From the NCBI RefSeq assembly GCF_012927305.1, contig NZ_JABBGH010000001.1, positions 248,001 to 312,000 on the forward strand: a stretch of 64,000 nucleotides of DNA, in the 5' to 3' direction. The stretch comes from Hymenobacter polaris (lineage in GTDB: Bacteria > Bacteroidota > Bacteroidia > Cytophagales > Hymenobacteraceae). Under the pieces are notes generated by a model. It ran no database searches, was not told where the DNA came from, and saw only the letters and a list, made by a program, of their open reading frames with translations. The translations under genes were made by a program, and so were the position numbers. Positions 1 through 9,163 of this stretch are shown here, in pieces (position 1 is the stretch's first letter; each line of letters starts with the position of its first letter).

Positions 1-1
1 A

Positions 2-1810
2 GCCGGTGATACGGCCTTACTGGTGAGCAACCGGGCCTTTTTTACCAATGCCTCGGGGGCGGCCAGCGGGGCGGTGCTCGATGCGATGGGCAGCACGAAC
101 CCAACCGTATTTCTACTCAACGGCGGCAGCTTTCGCCACCAAACGGCCCGCGGCGTAACGGGTATCGTCGAAAACCTGGCCAGCGCGCCGGGCACGGAAG
201 CCGGTAATTTTTACTACCGCCCCCTGGGCACCAGCAGCTTCACCACGCCCCTGGCGGGCCGCACCTACGGCAACCTCATCCTGCAGTTTCTGCGCAACGG
301 TAACTTTACGAGCATCAACTACGGCGCCAGTGGGGGCAGCCCCCTCACGGTCAACGGCGGGCTCACGATTGAAAGCGGCGCCACGTTGAGCTATAACGCG
401 TTAGCTAACTTAGTCTTGCGCGGCAACCTAGTTAATAACGGAATCTTTCGCTACGCCCCCAACTATGGCAACCCCGCGCCTAGCCCCCTGCCCACCTACC
501 GGCTGGTGCTGCAAGGCACCGCGCCGCAGGTGCTCAGGGGCAACGCCCTCATCGACCCCACGGCCAGCAGCGCGGCGCAAAGCTCTTACCTGGCGGCTAC
601 CATTCAGCTGGAAATCAACAACCCTGCCGGGGCTACGCTCCAAACGCCCGTTACGCTCAGCAATGCCCTCGCCCTGACCAGCGGCCTGCTGACCACCGAC
701 GCCACCAACATCCTGACCATGACGCTGGCCGGCACCGCCGCCGTACAGGGCGGCTCGGATGCCAGCTTCGTGAATGGGCCGGTGCGGCGCCCGGTGGGCC
801 CGGTGGCCTCCACGGCTGCCTCAGTAGCCTACGTATTCCCGATTGGCAAGGGCACGGCCTACCGGCCGCTCACGCTCACGGTAGCTTCCCAAACTGGCAC
901 CACCAACTACCGGGCCGAGCAGTTTGAGGGCAATCCCATTCGCAACCTAGCTGCTACCGACCCGAACGGTTCCCTCACCCGCGTTAGCCGCGTGCGCTAC
1001 TTCACGTTAACGCCCTTTAACCTGGACGCCACCCCGGTCATCACGCAGCCCGCGGGCTTTACGGGGGCCGTGGCCCTAACGTATGGCAGCGACGACGGCG
1101 TGACCGACGCCGCGGACCCGACGCTGGTAGTAGCCAAGCGCTCGGACGTTACCCAGCCCTGGTACAATTTTGGGCATGGCAAGGCTGCGGGCCCGGCCAA
1201 CGGGAACCTCGTCATGTCGGGTACCATTACTTCGTTCTCCGATTTTGCCCTGGGTAGCACCGACCCCGCCACTGCCGCCAACCCGCTGCCCGTGCAGCTG
1301 GTGCACTTTGTCGCCACCCGCCTGGCCGGCGGCGCCGTAGCCCTCACCTGGACCACGGCCAGCGAGCTGAACAGCGCCCGCTTTGAGGTGGCGCGCAGCC
1401 TGGATGGCGTCACCTTTACGCCCGTGGCTACCCTAGGGGCCCAGGGCACCAGCACCCAAGCGCGCACCTACGTCGCCCGCGATGCTGCCGCGCCCGCCAG
1501 CGCCCTCTACTACCGCCTGCGGCTGGTAGACCTGGACGGCACCAGCGCCTACTCGCCCACGGCAACGGTGGCGGCTGGCCTGGCCAGTGAACTGGTGCTC
1601 AGCCCTAATCCCACCCGCGACCAGCTCTACTTCTTTACCGAAGCCGCTGGCACCTACACCGTGCGCTCGCTGCTGGGCCAGGAAATGCTGCGTGGCCCCG
1701 TCGCCCCTGGCCTCAACCAGCTGCCGGTCGGCCAGTTGCCGGCGGGCGTCTACCTGCTGGAGCTGCCTACTAGCGCGGGGCGCGTGGTGCGGCGCTTTGC
1801 CAAGGAATAA
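2..1810 (+). CDS. T9SS-exported surface protein, C-terminal part (5' end outside window)
   Basis: The frame is open from base 2, so the gene starts upstream and about 602 codons are visible. The last ~75 residues look like a type A sorting domain of the type IX secretion system: 'SPNPTRDQLY' opens it, 'GVYLLEL' follows and a basic tail ends RRFAKE. Such domains take a protein through the outer membrane to the cell surface. The linker motif 'LPVQLVHFVA' and a fibronectin-like stretch precede it, as is common in these proteins. The rest is a Gly/Ala/Asn/Thr-rich, probably beta-helical or beta-sandwich region with no catalytic motif that I recognise. A strong hairpin terminator follows. Function beyond secretion is unknown. 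Confidence 0.85.
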   Translation, partial: AGDTALLVSNRAFFTNASGAASGAVLDAMGSTNPTVFLLNGGSFRHQTARGVTGIVENLASAPGTEAGNFYYRPLGTSSFTTPLAGRTYGNLILQFLRNGNFTSINYGASGGSPLTVNGGLTIESGATLSYNALANLVLRGNLVNNGIFRYAPNYGNPAPSPLPTYRLVLQGTAPQVLRGNALIDPTASSAAQSSYLAATIQLEINNPAGATLQTPVTLSNALALTSGLLTTDATNILTMTLAGTAAVQGGSDASFVNGPVRRPVGPVASTAASVAYVFPIGKGTAYRPLTLTVASQTGTTNYRAEQFEGNPIRNLAATDPNGSLTRVSRVRYFTLTPFNLDATPVITQPAGFTGAVALTYGSDDGVTDAADPTLVVAKRSDVTQPWYNFGHGKAAGPANGNLVMSGTITSFSDFALGSTDPATAANPLPVQLVHFVATRLAGGAVALTWTTASELNSARFEVARSLDGVTFTPVATLGAQGTSTQARTYVARDAAAPASALYYRLRLVDLDGTSAYSPTATVAAGLASELVLSPNPTRDQLYFFTEAAGTYTVRSLLGQEMLRGPVAPGLNQLPVGQLPAGVYLLELPTSAGRVVRRFAKE

Positions 1811-1837
1811 GTTTGCTGGGCTGCTTCAATAAGCTTG

Positions 1838-1869
1838 AAAGCCCCCGCGCCCCTGGATGCGGGGGCTTT
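1838..1869 (+). terminator. Hairpin terminator after the T9SS protein gene
   Basis: An 11-base stem (AAAGCCCCCGC with GCGGGGGCTTT) closes a 10-base loop about 28 bases after the stop codon. The run of T is short, so this is a likely but not perfect intrinsic terminator. Confidence 0.6.
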
Positions 1870-2008
1870 GGGCTAGGGTAGGGGCTAGGGCTGGTTAAAT
1901 GCTATTCATCCTTGCTTTAACTAAAATTCTTCGCAGGCGTATAAGTAAGCACATCCGCCGGTTGCACGTGCATTCCGCTGTCTGGAAGCAGTGCGCCGGC
2001 CTTTCTAT

Positions 2009-3919
2009 ATGCCTACAACCCTCACTCACTCTACTAAAAAGCCGGCGCGCACTTCAGCGAAGAAAGCCAAGGCCGCCGGGGCTACTATTTCCACGCCTAC
2101 GCCTGCTAAAACCCAACCCATTCCTGCTGCCGTAGCGGCGCCCGTGCGCGACGGTTTTGGTGCGTTGCCGCACGAGGGCGGCGTTACCTTCCGGGTGTGG
2201 GCTCCCAACGCTACCGCCGTGAGCGTAATGGGCACTTTTAATAACTGGGATACTAAGGCGAGCCCTCTGCGCGCCGAGGAAGGCGGCAATTGGGCCGGCG
2301 ACCTGCCCCAGGCTAAGGCGGGCGACGAGTACAAGTACGTGCTGCAAACGCCCCAGGGCGAGCTGCACCGCAACGACCCCTACGCCCGCGCCGTGACTAA
2401 TTCGGCTGGCAATGGCATCGTGTTCGACATCAGTGACTTCGACTGGCAGAACGATAATTTTCAGATGCCGGCCTGGAACGACCTCGTGATTTACGAGCTG
2501 CACGTGGGGACCTTCAACGCCCCCGACCCCAGCCGGCCGGGGACTTTTTATGACGTTATTGACCGCCTGGACTACCTGCAGGGCCTAGGCATCAATTGCA
2601 TCGAGATAATGCCGGCCACCGAGTTTCCGGGGGCGCGCTCCTGGGGCTACAACCCGGCCAACCCGTTTGCCCTGGAAAGCGACTACGGCGGAGCCACGGC
2701 CTTCCGCGAGCTGGTGCGCGCGGCCCACCAGCACGGCATTGCCGTGGTGCTCGACGTAGTGTACAACCACTTCGGGCCGGGCGACCTCGACCTCTGGCAG
2801 TTTGACGGCTGGAGCGAGAACAACGGCGGCGGCATCTACTTCTACAACGATTGGCGCGCCGAAACGCCCTGGGGCATGAACCGCCCCGACTATGGCCGCC
2901 CCGAGGTGCGCCGATACATTCGTGACAACGCCCTGATGTGGCTGGAAGACTATCACTGCGACGGCTTGCGCATGGACGCCATCGCCTTCATTCGCAACGT
3001 GAAGGGCGAGAACAACCCCGGCGACGACCTGCCCGACGGCTGGAGCCTGATGCGCTGGATAAACGAGGAGATTCAGCGCCGCCAGCCCTGGAAAATCACC
3101 ATTGCCGAGGACCTGCGCGCCCACGGCGGCATCACGGGCGATACCAACGTGGGCGGCGAGGGCTTCTCGACCCAGTGGTGCGCCAACTACATTTACCCCA
3201 TGCAGCGGGCGCTGACTACGCCCAATGACGCCGACCGCCACATGCACGAGGTAGCCAGCGCCATTTGCTCGGTGTATAATGGTAATGCCTTTCAGCGGGT
3301 TATCTACACTGAAAGCCACGATGAGGTGGCCAACGGTAAGTGCCGCATTGCCGAGGAAATTATGCCCGGTAACGTGGAGAATTACTACTCCAAGAAGCGC
3401 ACGGTGCTGGGCGCTGCCCTTACCCTCACGGCCAGTGGCATCCCGATGCTGTTTCAGGGCCAGGAGTTTCTGGCGCCCGGCTCGTTTAACGACAACGAGC
3501 CGCTAGATTGGAACTGGGCCGAGCAGCACGGCGGCATGGTGCAGCTTTACCGCGACCTCATTGCGCTGCGCCGCAACCAGTACGGCCACACGCCGGGCCT
3601 GCGCGGCCAGGGCTGCCGCGTGTTCCACGTCAATGATAATGACAAGGTTATCGCCTTTGCCCGCTGGGACGGCGACCCGCAGAACGCGACGGTCGTGGTG
3701 GTAAATTTCGCCAACCAGGCTCACCAGGGCTATACCCTAGGCCTGCCCGCCGGCGGCAAGTGGCGCGTCCGCTTCAACAGCGACTGGCATGGCTACGACC
3801 GTGAATTTGATGATTTTGACTCGTACGGCCCCGAAGCCCAGGGCGGCAGCTACGACGGCTACCCCCAGCACGGCCAGCTCGACCTAGGGCCCTACGCGGT
3901 GCTGGTGCTATCGCGCTAG
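2009..3919 (+). CDS. GH13 alpha-glucan enzyme, branching-enzyme type (CBM48 + alpha-amylase fold)
   Basis: A 636-residue cytoplasmic-looking protein. A Lys/Ala/Pro-rich N-terminus is followed by a CBM48-like domain (about residues 45-125, 'FRVWAPNA', 'GTFNNWD') and a GH13 barrel. The four GH13 motifs are present: 'DVVYNHF' near 249, nucleophile D323 in 'DGLRMDA', acid/base E367 in 'TIAEDL', and D438 in 'ESHDEV'. 'MLFQGQEF' is typical of branching enzymes and of maltooligosyl-trehalose trehalohydrolase. A glycogen synthase lies 0.9 kb downstream, so glycogen branching (glgB-like) is the likeliest role. TreZ-like or amylase activity cannot be excluded. I start at the ATG at 2009; a GTG at 1991 is in frame but has no support. 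Confidence 0.85.
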   Translation: MPTTLTHSTKKPARTSAKKAKAAGATISTPTPAKTQPIPAAVAAPVRDGFGALPHEGGVTFRVWAPNATAVSVMGTFNNWDTKASPLRAEEGGNWAGDLPQAKAGDEYKYVLQTPQGELHRNDPYARAVTNSAGNGIVFDISDFDWQNDNFQMPAWNDLVIYELHVGTFNAPDPSRPGTFYDVIDRLDYLQGLGINCIEIMPATEFPGARSWGYNPANPFALESDYGGATAFRELVRAAHQHGIAVVLDVVYNHFGPGDLDLWQFDGWSENNGGGIYFYNDWRAETPWGMNRPDYGRPEVRRYIRDNALMWLEDYHCDGLRMDAIAFIRNVKGENNPGDDLPDGWSLMRWINEEIQRRQPWKITIAEDLRAHGGITGDTNVGGEGFSTQWCANYIYPMQRALTTPNDADRHMHEVASAICSVYNGNAFQRVIYTESHDEVANGKCRIAEEIMPGNVENYYSKKRTVLGAALTLTASGIPMLFQGQEFLAPGSFNDNEPLDWNWAEQHGGMVQLYRDLIALRRNQYGHTPGLRGQGCRVFHVNDNDKVIAFARWDGDPQNATVVVVNFANQAHQGYTLGLPAGGKWRVRFNSDWHGYDREFDDFDSYGPEAQGGSYDGYPQHGQLDLGPYAVLVLSR

Positions 3920-3925
3920 TCTAGC

Positions 3926-4037
3926 GCGCAAGGTTTCGCAAGGTAAAAAGAGGTCTCGCAAGGTTTTATCCCTCGGCACTGTTTAATGCCGGGGGTAAAA
4001 CCTTGCGAGACCTCTTTTTACCTTGCGAAACCTTGCG
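3926..4037. repeat. Long palindrome between convergent genes
   Basis: Two arms of just over 50 bases, nearly perfect, enclose an 8-base loop (CTGTTTAA at 3979-3986); the two non-identities are wobble pairs. It fills almost the whole gap between the GH13 gene and the nitroreductase gene, which end facing each other. The arms contain a repeated unit GCAAGGT. It could act as a bidirectional terminator. There is no transposase nearby. Confidence 0.85.
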
Positions 4038-4038
4038 C

Positions 4039-4668
4039 TCAGACCTTGGCTACGCTATAATCCTCGCTTTGCGCGGTAGGCCAGCCGCCTTCAAACATGA
4101 TTTCGCCGAGGGGTTTGCGGGTACGCGGGGCCAGTTCGCGCTCTTTCAGGGCGTCGGGCAGCGCGTCCACGTTGCCGGGGTAGCCAATGGTAAATACTGA
4201 CACCAGTTCGAAATCGGCCGGAATTTGGAAAGCGGCGCGGGCAGCATCCTGCGAGAAGCCCGCCATCTGGTGAATTTGCACGCCCAGTTCCACGGCCTGA
4301 ATGGCCAGCGTGGCCGCGGCCTGGCCCACGTCGTGCTTGGCCCAGGCGTTGGGATTACCGTCGTGGCTAAAGGTGGTTTTGGCCACGGCCAGCGCAATGG
4401 CCGAGGCGTTTTTGGCCCAGTCCTGATTGAAGGGGGCTAGGGTGCTCACTATCTTCTCAAACGCCTCGGGGCTACTTTGCTGGCTACCCACTACGAAGCG
4501 CCAGGGCTGCTCGCCAAAGCACGAGGCCGCCGAGCCCGCCGCCGTAAAGAGCTGCTGCAGGGTTTCGGTGGAAACTGGCTGATTGGTGTAGGCGCGGGGG
4601 CTGCGGCGCTGCGCGAGCTGCGGTAAAATGGCGTGCTCGGGCTGGAGCACATTGAGGGTATCGGACAT
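4039..4668 (-). CDS. Nitroreductase-family FMN oxidoreductase
   Basis: A 209-residue protein of typical length for the nitroreductase family, which are FMN-dependent NAD(P)H oxidoreductases acting on nitroaromatics, quinones and other acceptors. The N-terminus 'QRRSPRAYTNQPVS' fits the FMN-phosphate binding RRSxR pattern, and 'AASCFGEQPWRFVVG' matches the family's 'ASxxNxQPWRF' segment. The C-terminal 'GYPGN' region is also familiar. No signal peptide is visible, so it is probably cytoplasmic. It is transcribed divergently from the glycogen synthase gene. The natural substrate is unknown. Confidence 0.88.
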   Translation of the reverse strand: MSDTLNVLQPEHAILPQLAQRRSPRAYTNQPVSTETLQQLFTAAGSAASCFGEQPWRFVVGSQQSSPEAFEKIVSTLAPFNQDWAKNASAIALAVAKTTFSHDGNPNAWAKHDVGQAAATLAIQAVELGVQIHQMAGFSQDAARAAFQIPADFELVSVFTIGYPGNVDALPDALKERELAPRTRKPLGEIMFEGGWPTAQSEDYSVAKV

Positions 4669-4792
4669 AAAAAAAGGGGGTTTACGGGGGCCTAAAGCCC
4701 AAAATCAGCCGGAATGTTTTGCCGGCCCGCGGTTGCGGGTAGCAAGCGGGCGGCTTACCTTTCGCACCTCTTCCCCCCCAAGTACTCCGCCT

Positions 4793-6631
4793 ATGCAGCC
4801 CCAGCCCACCGCGCCCGAAGTTCTGTTTCCCAATTCTTTGCTTATCGAAGCCGCCTGGGAAGTATGCAACCAAGTGGGTGGCATCTACACCGTTATCCGC
4901 TCGAAGGTACCTGCTACCATGCCCGCCTGGGGCAGCCGCTACTGCCTGCTAGGGCCCTATTTCCCGCAAATGGCCCAGGGCGAGTTTGAGAGCTACTCCG
5001 ACGAGCAAGTGGCCACCATGACCGACCCCTACGCCGTGGCCGTGCGCGCGCTACGGGCCGAAGGCATGGACATCTGCCTGGGGGTATGGCTGATAACGGG
5101 CCGGCCGCGCGCGGTGCTCATCAACCCTTTTCAGGCGTACAGCCGCCTAGGCGAGCTGAAAAGCGCCCTCTGGCGCGACCACCAGCTGCCCGCGCCCGAC
5201 AACGACGACCTGCTGCACCAGGTCATTGCCTTCGGCCACCTGGCCGAGCGCTTCGTGGAAATGGTGGCCCGCCAAACCGAAGGTAAATACCAGGTTATTG
5301 GGCACTTCCACGAGTGGATGACGGGCGTGGCCATTCCGGAGCTACGCCGCCGCCAAGTGCCGGTGCACCTCGTGTTTACGACTCACGCCACGCTGCTGGG
5401 CCGCTACCTGGCCATGAACGACCCCAACTTCTACGACCACCTGATGGGCGTGAACTGGGAGGCCGAAGCTAAGCACTTCAACATCGAGCCGGCCGTGAAG
5501 ATGGAGCGCGCCGCCGCCCACGGCTCGCACGTGTTCACCACCGTGAGCGAGCTGACGGTGCGCGAGTGCATCTACTTACTGGATAGAATACCCGACGCGG
5601 TGCTGCCCAACGGCCTCAACATCGAGCGCTTTGTAGCCCTGCACGAGTTTCAGAACCTGCACAAGCTCTACAAGGATAAAATCCACGAGTTTGTGATGGC
5701 CCACTTCTTCCAGAGCTACTCCTTCGACCTCGACCAGACGCTCTACCTGTTCACGTCGGGCCGCTACGAGTACCACAATAAAGGCTTCGACCTGACGCTG
5801 GAGGCCCTGGCCCGCCTCAACTACCGCCTGCAGCAAAGCGGGCTGGAAGGCCAGGTGGTGATGTTTTTCATCACCAAGCGCCCCTACACCAGCATCAACC
5901 CGCTGGTGCTGCAAAGCCGCGCCCAGCTGGAAGAGGTGCGCCAAACCTGCCGCGCCATCGAGGAGCAGGTGGGCGACCGGCTGTTTTACGCCGCCGCCGC
6001 CAGCGCCGACCACCGCCTGCCTGACCTCGACGCCATGGTGGACGACTACTGGAAGCTGCGCTACCGGCGCGGTCTGCAAAGCTGGAAAACCTCGGCCCTG
6101 CCCTCCGTCATCACCCACAACCTGGTAAATGACCAGGACGACGACATCCTCAACTTCGTGCGCCGCGCCAACCTGGTGAACAACAAGCACGACCGGGTAA
6201 AGATTGTGTATCACCCTGACTTTGTGAGCACTACCTCGCCCTTGTTTGGCATGGACTACGGGCAGTTTGTGCGCGGCTGCCACCTAGGGGTGTTCCCGAG
6301 CTACTACGAGCCCTGGGGCTACACTCCCCTCGAGTGCGTGGCGCGCGGCGTGCCGGCCATCACCTCCGACCTGTCGGGCTTTGGCGACTACGTGCAGAAA
6401 AATGTGCCCGACAACGAAGAAAAGGGCATTTTTGTGGTGCACCGCCAGGAGCGCAGCTTCGACCAGGCGGCCGAGGAGCTGGCCAACATGCTCTGGGACT
6501 TCGTGCTGCTGAGCCGCCGCGAGCGCATCACCCAGCGCAACCGCGTGGAAAGCTCGGCCGACATCTTTGACTGGAAAAACCTGCGCGTGTACTACGACCG
6601 GGCGTACGCGCTGGCCCTGGAACGGCAATAG
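4793..6631 (+). CDS. Glycogen synthase, GT3 (eukaryote-like) family
   Basis: A 612-residue protein that adds glucose units to growing alpha-1,4-glucan. 'EAAWEVCNQVGGIYTVIRSK' near residue 15 is the GT3 nucleotide-sugar binding start seen in animal and yeast glycogen synthases. 'FPSYYEPWGYTPLE' carries the E506-x7-E514 catalytic pair. GT3 enzymes generally use UDP-glucose, unlike the ADP-glucose GT5 enzyme GlgA. I chose the ATG at 4793 because it gives the family N-terminus directly; the frame stays open upstream but would overlap the divergent nitroreductase gene. The branching-type gene lies just upstream, so the two form a glycogen locus. Confidence 0.92.
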   Translation: MQPQPTAPEVLFPNSLLIEAAWEVCNQVGGIYTVIRSKVPATMPAWGSRYCLLGPYFPQMAQGEFESYSDEQVATMTDPYAVAVRALRAEGMDICLGVWLITGRPRAVLINPFQAYSRLGELKSALWRDHQLPAPDNDDLLHQVIAFGHLAERFVEMVARQTEGKYQVIGHFHEWMTGVAIPELRRRQVPVHLVFTTHATLLGRYLAMNDPNFYDHLMGVNWEAEAKHFNIEPAVKMERAAAHGSHVFTTVSELTVRECIYLLDRIPDAVLPNGLNIERFVALHEFQNLHKLYKDKIHEFVMAHFFQSYSFDLDQTLYLFTSGRYEYHNKGFDLTLEALARLNYRLQQSGLEGQVVMFFITKRPYTSINPLVLQSRAQLEEVRQTCRAIEEQVGDRLFYAAAASADHRLPDLDAMVDDYWKLRYRRGLQSWKTSALPSVITHNLVNDQDDDILNFVRRANLVNNKHDRVKIVYHPDFVSTTSPLFGMDYGQFVRGCHLGVFPSYYEPWGYTPLECVARGVPAITSDLSGFGDYVQKNVPDNEEKGIFVVHRQERSFDQAAEELANMLWDFVLLSRRERITQRNRVESSADIFDWKNLRVYYDRAYALALERQ

Positions 6632-6635
6632 CAGA

Positions 6636-6732
6636 GTTTTTTCGCACAGAGTTGGAGTGAGTGAAAAAGGCGTTTCACGGAGCAGCATAACTCTGTGAAA
6701 CGCCTTTTACTCGCCCCAACTCTGTGCGAAAA
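6636..6732. repeat. Imperfect long palindrome overlapping the next gene's start
   Basis: The arms 'TTTTTCGCACAGAGTTGG' and its complement are nested outside a second inner stem (GTGAAAAAGGCGTTTCAC and its near complement). It starts 5 bases after the glycogen synthase stop and runs into the first codons of the following gene, whose GTG start lies in the right arm. Confidence 0.75.
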
Positions 6733-7551
6733 ATTCTCCCCGTACTCCTGCTCGCCACCGCTGCCCTAGGGCACGAGTTTTGGCTAGCCCCCGCTAGCTA
6801 CTGCGTGGCCGTGGGGGCTTCGGTGCCCATCAAGCTGCTAGTGGGCGAAAACTTCCAGGGCGAAACCTGGCCGCGCCCCACGCGCCGGGTGCGCCGCTTC
6901 GTGCGCCTAGGGCCCAGCCTGGCCGATAGCACCGACCTGCGCCCCGCGCTGCTAGCCGATTCGCTGGCGCCAGCAATGCGCTGCCCCGCACCGGGCCTGC
7001 ATGTGGTGGCACTCACCAGCCAGCCATCGTTCATCGAGCTGCCGGCCGATAAGTTCACGGCCTACCTGAAGGAAGAAGGGCTGACCCTGGCCCTGCGCCA
7101 GCGCGAAACCGCCGGCGTGGCCACTACCAAGCCCGGCCGCGAAGCCTACCGCCGCTGCGCCAAAACCTTGGTGCTGGCGGGTGCCCTAAGCCCCGCTGCC
7201 GCCGATACCGCTTGCCGCCGGATGCTGGGCCTGCCCCTGGAGCTGGTGCCCGAGCAAAACCCCTACCGCCTGGCGCCCGGCGCGGCCCTCACGGTGCGGC
7301 TGCTGCGCCAGGGCCAGCCGGTAGCGGGCGCGCTGGTGCAGGTATGGGAGGCGGGTCAGCCCGCTACTCGCCATTTCAGCACCCACACCAACCAGCAGGG
7401 GCGCTTGCTGCTGCGCCTGCCGGGCGCCGGACCCTACCTGCTGGCCGCCGTGCAGCTAGAGCCCGCCCCGCCCGCGCTGGCGCCCCAAGCCGACTGGCTG
7501 AGTACCTGGGCCTCGCTCACGTTTGGGGGGCCAGCGGGGCCTAGGCGCTGA
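6724..7551 (+). CDS. DUF4198-like secreted protein
   Basis: A 275-residue protein with a short signal peptide ('ILPVLLLATAALGHEFWL'). The mature start 'HEFWLAP' and the later 'VRLLRQGQPVAGALVQVWEA' segment resemble DUF4198 proteins, which are periplasmic beta-sandwich proteins often found near metal uptake genes. There is no transporter beside it here. The start is GTG, inside the right arm of the preceding palindrome; no better start exists because the signal peptide needs it. Function unknown; metal-related carriage is only a guess from the family. Confidence 0.65.
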   Translation: MRKILPVLLLATAALGHEFWLAPASYCVAVGASVPIKLLVGENFQGETWPRPTRRVRRFVRLGPSLADSTDLRPALLADSLAPAMRCPAPGLHVVALTSQPSFIELPADKFTAYLKEEGLTLALRQRETAGVATTKPGREAYRRCAKTLVLAGALSPAAADTACRRMLGLPLELVPEQNPYRLAPGAALTVRLLRQGQPVAGALVQVWEAGQPATRHFSTHTNQQGRLLLRLPGAGPYLLAAVQLEPAPPALAPQADWLSTWASLTFGGPAGPRR

Positions 7552-7598
7552 AATAAATTCCTAATTTGCTAGGGCTGAGCTAATACGAATAGCTCATT

Positions 7599-7627
7599 TT
7601 GCGTTCTTCTTTTTTTGCCTACCTTCG
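7599..7627 (+). promoter_or_regulatory. Bacteroidota-type promoter for the STAS gene
   Basis: TTG (7599-7601), 18 bases, then TACCTTCG (7620-7627), one base from the TAnnTTTG consensus. It sits about 40 bases before the ATG at 7669. Confidence 0.5.
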
Positions 7628-7668
7628 TCCTCTGGCAGCCAAATCCCATTCGCCCGCCCGATTTCTCT

Positions 7669-8043
7669 ATGAAGTACTCCATCGATAAGAAAGAAAGCTA
7701 CACCGTCATCACCATCGATGAGAAGAAGCTGGATACCACCGTTGCGCCCGACCTGAAATCAGAGTTTGTCAAGCTTAATGCGGAGGGGAATAACAACCTG
7801 ATTCTGGACCTGCAACACGTGAAGTATACCGACTCGTCGGGGCTCAGTAGCATCCTCATTGCCAACCGCTTGTGCAATTCGACCGGCGGCCTGCTGGTGC
7901 TCACCGGCCTGCAAGACCACGTGCTCAAGCTCATCACCATCAGCAAGCTCGAATCGGTGCTGCACATCCTGCCCACCGTGGAGGAAGCCATCGACCGCAT
8001 TTTCCTGCACTCCATCGAGCGCGACCTGACGGATAAGGAATAG
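7669..8043 (+). CDS. STAS-domain protein (anti-sigma factor antagonist type)
   Basis: A single-domain STAS protein of 124 residues. These act in partner-switching pathways: the unphosphorylated form binds an anti-sigma or kinase partner, and phosphorylation of a Ser releases it. The phosphorylation loop 'TDSSGLSSIL' is intact (about residues 57-66). No RsbW-like kinase or sigma factor is next to it, so its partner is elsewhere. The ATG at 7669 gives the usual length. Ribonuclease Z follows in the same direction after 178 bases that include a hairpin. Confidence 0.88.
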   Translation: MKYSIDKKESYTVITIDEKKLDTTVAPDLKSEFVKLNAEGNNNLILDLQHVKYTDSSGLSSILIANRLCNSTGGLLVLTGLQDHVLKLITISKLESVLHILPTVEEAIDRIFLHSIERDLTDKE

Positions 8044-8090
8044 GTAGTTGTAGCGGTTGCCTTTATTCGGCACGTAGCCATTAGCTGTTA

Positions 8091-8142
8091 GCTGCTAGCT
8101 TTCTTTCTAGGAGAGAGCAGCGGCTAACAGCTTTTTTTAGCT
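8091..8142. repeat. Hairpin between the STAS gene and rnz
   Basis: 'AGCTGTTAGCTGCTAGCT' pairs with 'AGCAGCGGCTAACAGCT' across a short loop and is followed by a T run, so it could terminate the STAS transcript. A second set of AGCTGC/AGCAGC repeats follows up to 8215. Confidence 0.55.
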
Positions 8143-8221
8143 GCTGGCCCCCAGCCCCGAGGGCTGGCCCGCCGCGCCAAAAGGCTAGTAGCTAACAACC
8201 AGCAGCTAAGCGCTAAAAAAA

Positions 8222-9148
8222 GTGAATTTCGAGCTTCAAATACTGGGCAGCGGCTCGGCCACGCCCATGGTAGGCCGCCACCCCACGGCGCAGGTGCTGG
8301 CCGTGGGCGAGGGCCGCTACCTGCTCGACTGCGGCGAGGGCACCCAGCTGCGGCTGCTCGAGCACCGGCGGCGTTTCAGCACGCTACGCGTGGTGTTCAT
8401 CTCGCACCTGCACGGCGACCATTTCCTCGGGCTGTTCGGGCTGCTGAGCACCATGAGCATGCAAGGCCGCCAAGAGCCGCTGCTGGTGGTGGGTCCCTGG
8501 GGCATCGAGCAGATGGTGACGGCCGTGGGGCTGCACTCGCAGCAGCAGCTGGGCTACGACGTCACTTTTGCGCCCATCGACACCGAAGCCCACGCCCTGG
8601 TGTATGAGGATGCGCTGGTGCGGGTGCACAGCCTGCCCATGCGCCACCGGGTGCCCTGCGCCGGCTACTTGTTTGAGGAGCAGCCCCGCCGCGCCCGCCT
8701 GCTGAAGGAGCGGCTGCCCGAAGGCCTGTTGGCCACGGAGCTAAGCCAGCTGGCGCAGGGCCACGACCTGCCGCCCAACCCCGCCACCGACCGCCCCGTC
8801 CTGCTGCACGCCGAGGTGTCGGTGCCCGCTCCGGCCCCTAGGCGCTACGCCTTCTGCTCCGATACGCTCTATCAGCCCGAGCTGGCCGAGCTGGTGCGCG
8901 GCGTCGAGTTGCTCTACCACGAGGCCACTTTCCTAGACGAGCTGCGCGACCGCGCCACCCAAACCCACCACAGCACCGCCCGCCAAGCCGCCGAGCTGGC
9001 CCAGGCCGCCGGCGTGGGCCAGCTGCTCATCGGCCACTTCTCGTCGCGCTACCGCCAAACGGAAGCGCATCTGCTGGAGGCCCAGGCGCTTTTCCCCAAT
9101 ACCATCCTAGCCACCGAGGGACTGGAAATAGTGGTCGGGGAGAAGTAA
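8222..9148 (+). CDS. rnz: Ribonuclease Z
   Basis: A 308-residue tRNA 3'-end processing endonuclease of the metallo-beta-lactamase fold. It removes the trailer so that CCA can be added. 'LGSGSATP' at the N-terminus and the zinc motif 'HLHGDHFLGL' (HxHxDH) near residue 62 are diagnostic, as are 'YCSDT'-like ('FCSDTLY') and the late 'HHSTARQAAELA' and 'IGHFSSRY' motifs. The start is GTG at 8222, directly before the conserved first strand. Both tRNA-Ser genes in this window lack an encoded CCA, which fits the need for this enzyme. Confidence 0.95.
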   Translation: MNFELQILGSGSATPMVGRHPTAQVLAVGEGRYLLDCGEGTQLRLLEHRRRFSTLRVVFISHLHGDHFLGLFGLLSTMSMQGRQEPLLVVGPWGIEQMVTAVGLHSQQQLGYDVTFAPIDTEAHALVYEDALVRVHSLPMRHRVPCAGYLFEEQPRRARLLKERLPEGLLATELSQLAQGHDLPPNPATDRPVLLHAEVSVPAPAPRRYAFCSDTLYQPELAELVRGVELLYHEATFLDELRDRATQTHHSTARQAAELAQAAGVGQLLIGHFSSRYRQTEAHLLEAQALFPNTILATEGLEIVVGEK

Positions 9149-9163
9149 CAGCGCACCAAAGTC

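Noticed and set aside
4628..4792. Upstream extension of the glycogen synthase frame
   Set aside because: The extension overlaps the divergent nitroreductase gene and lacks family similarity; the ATG at 4793 precedes the conserved start.
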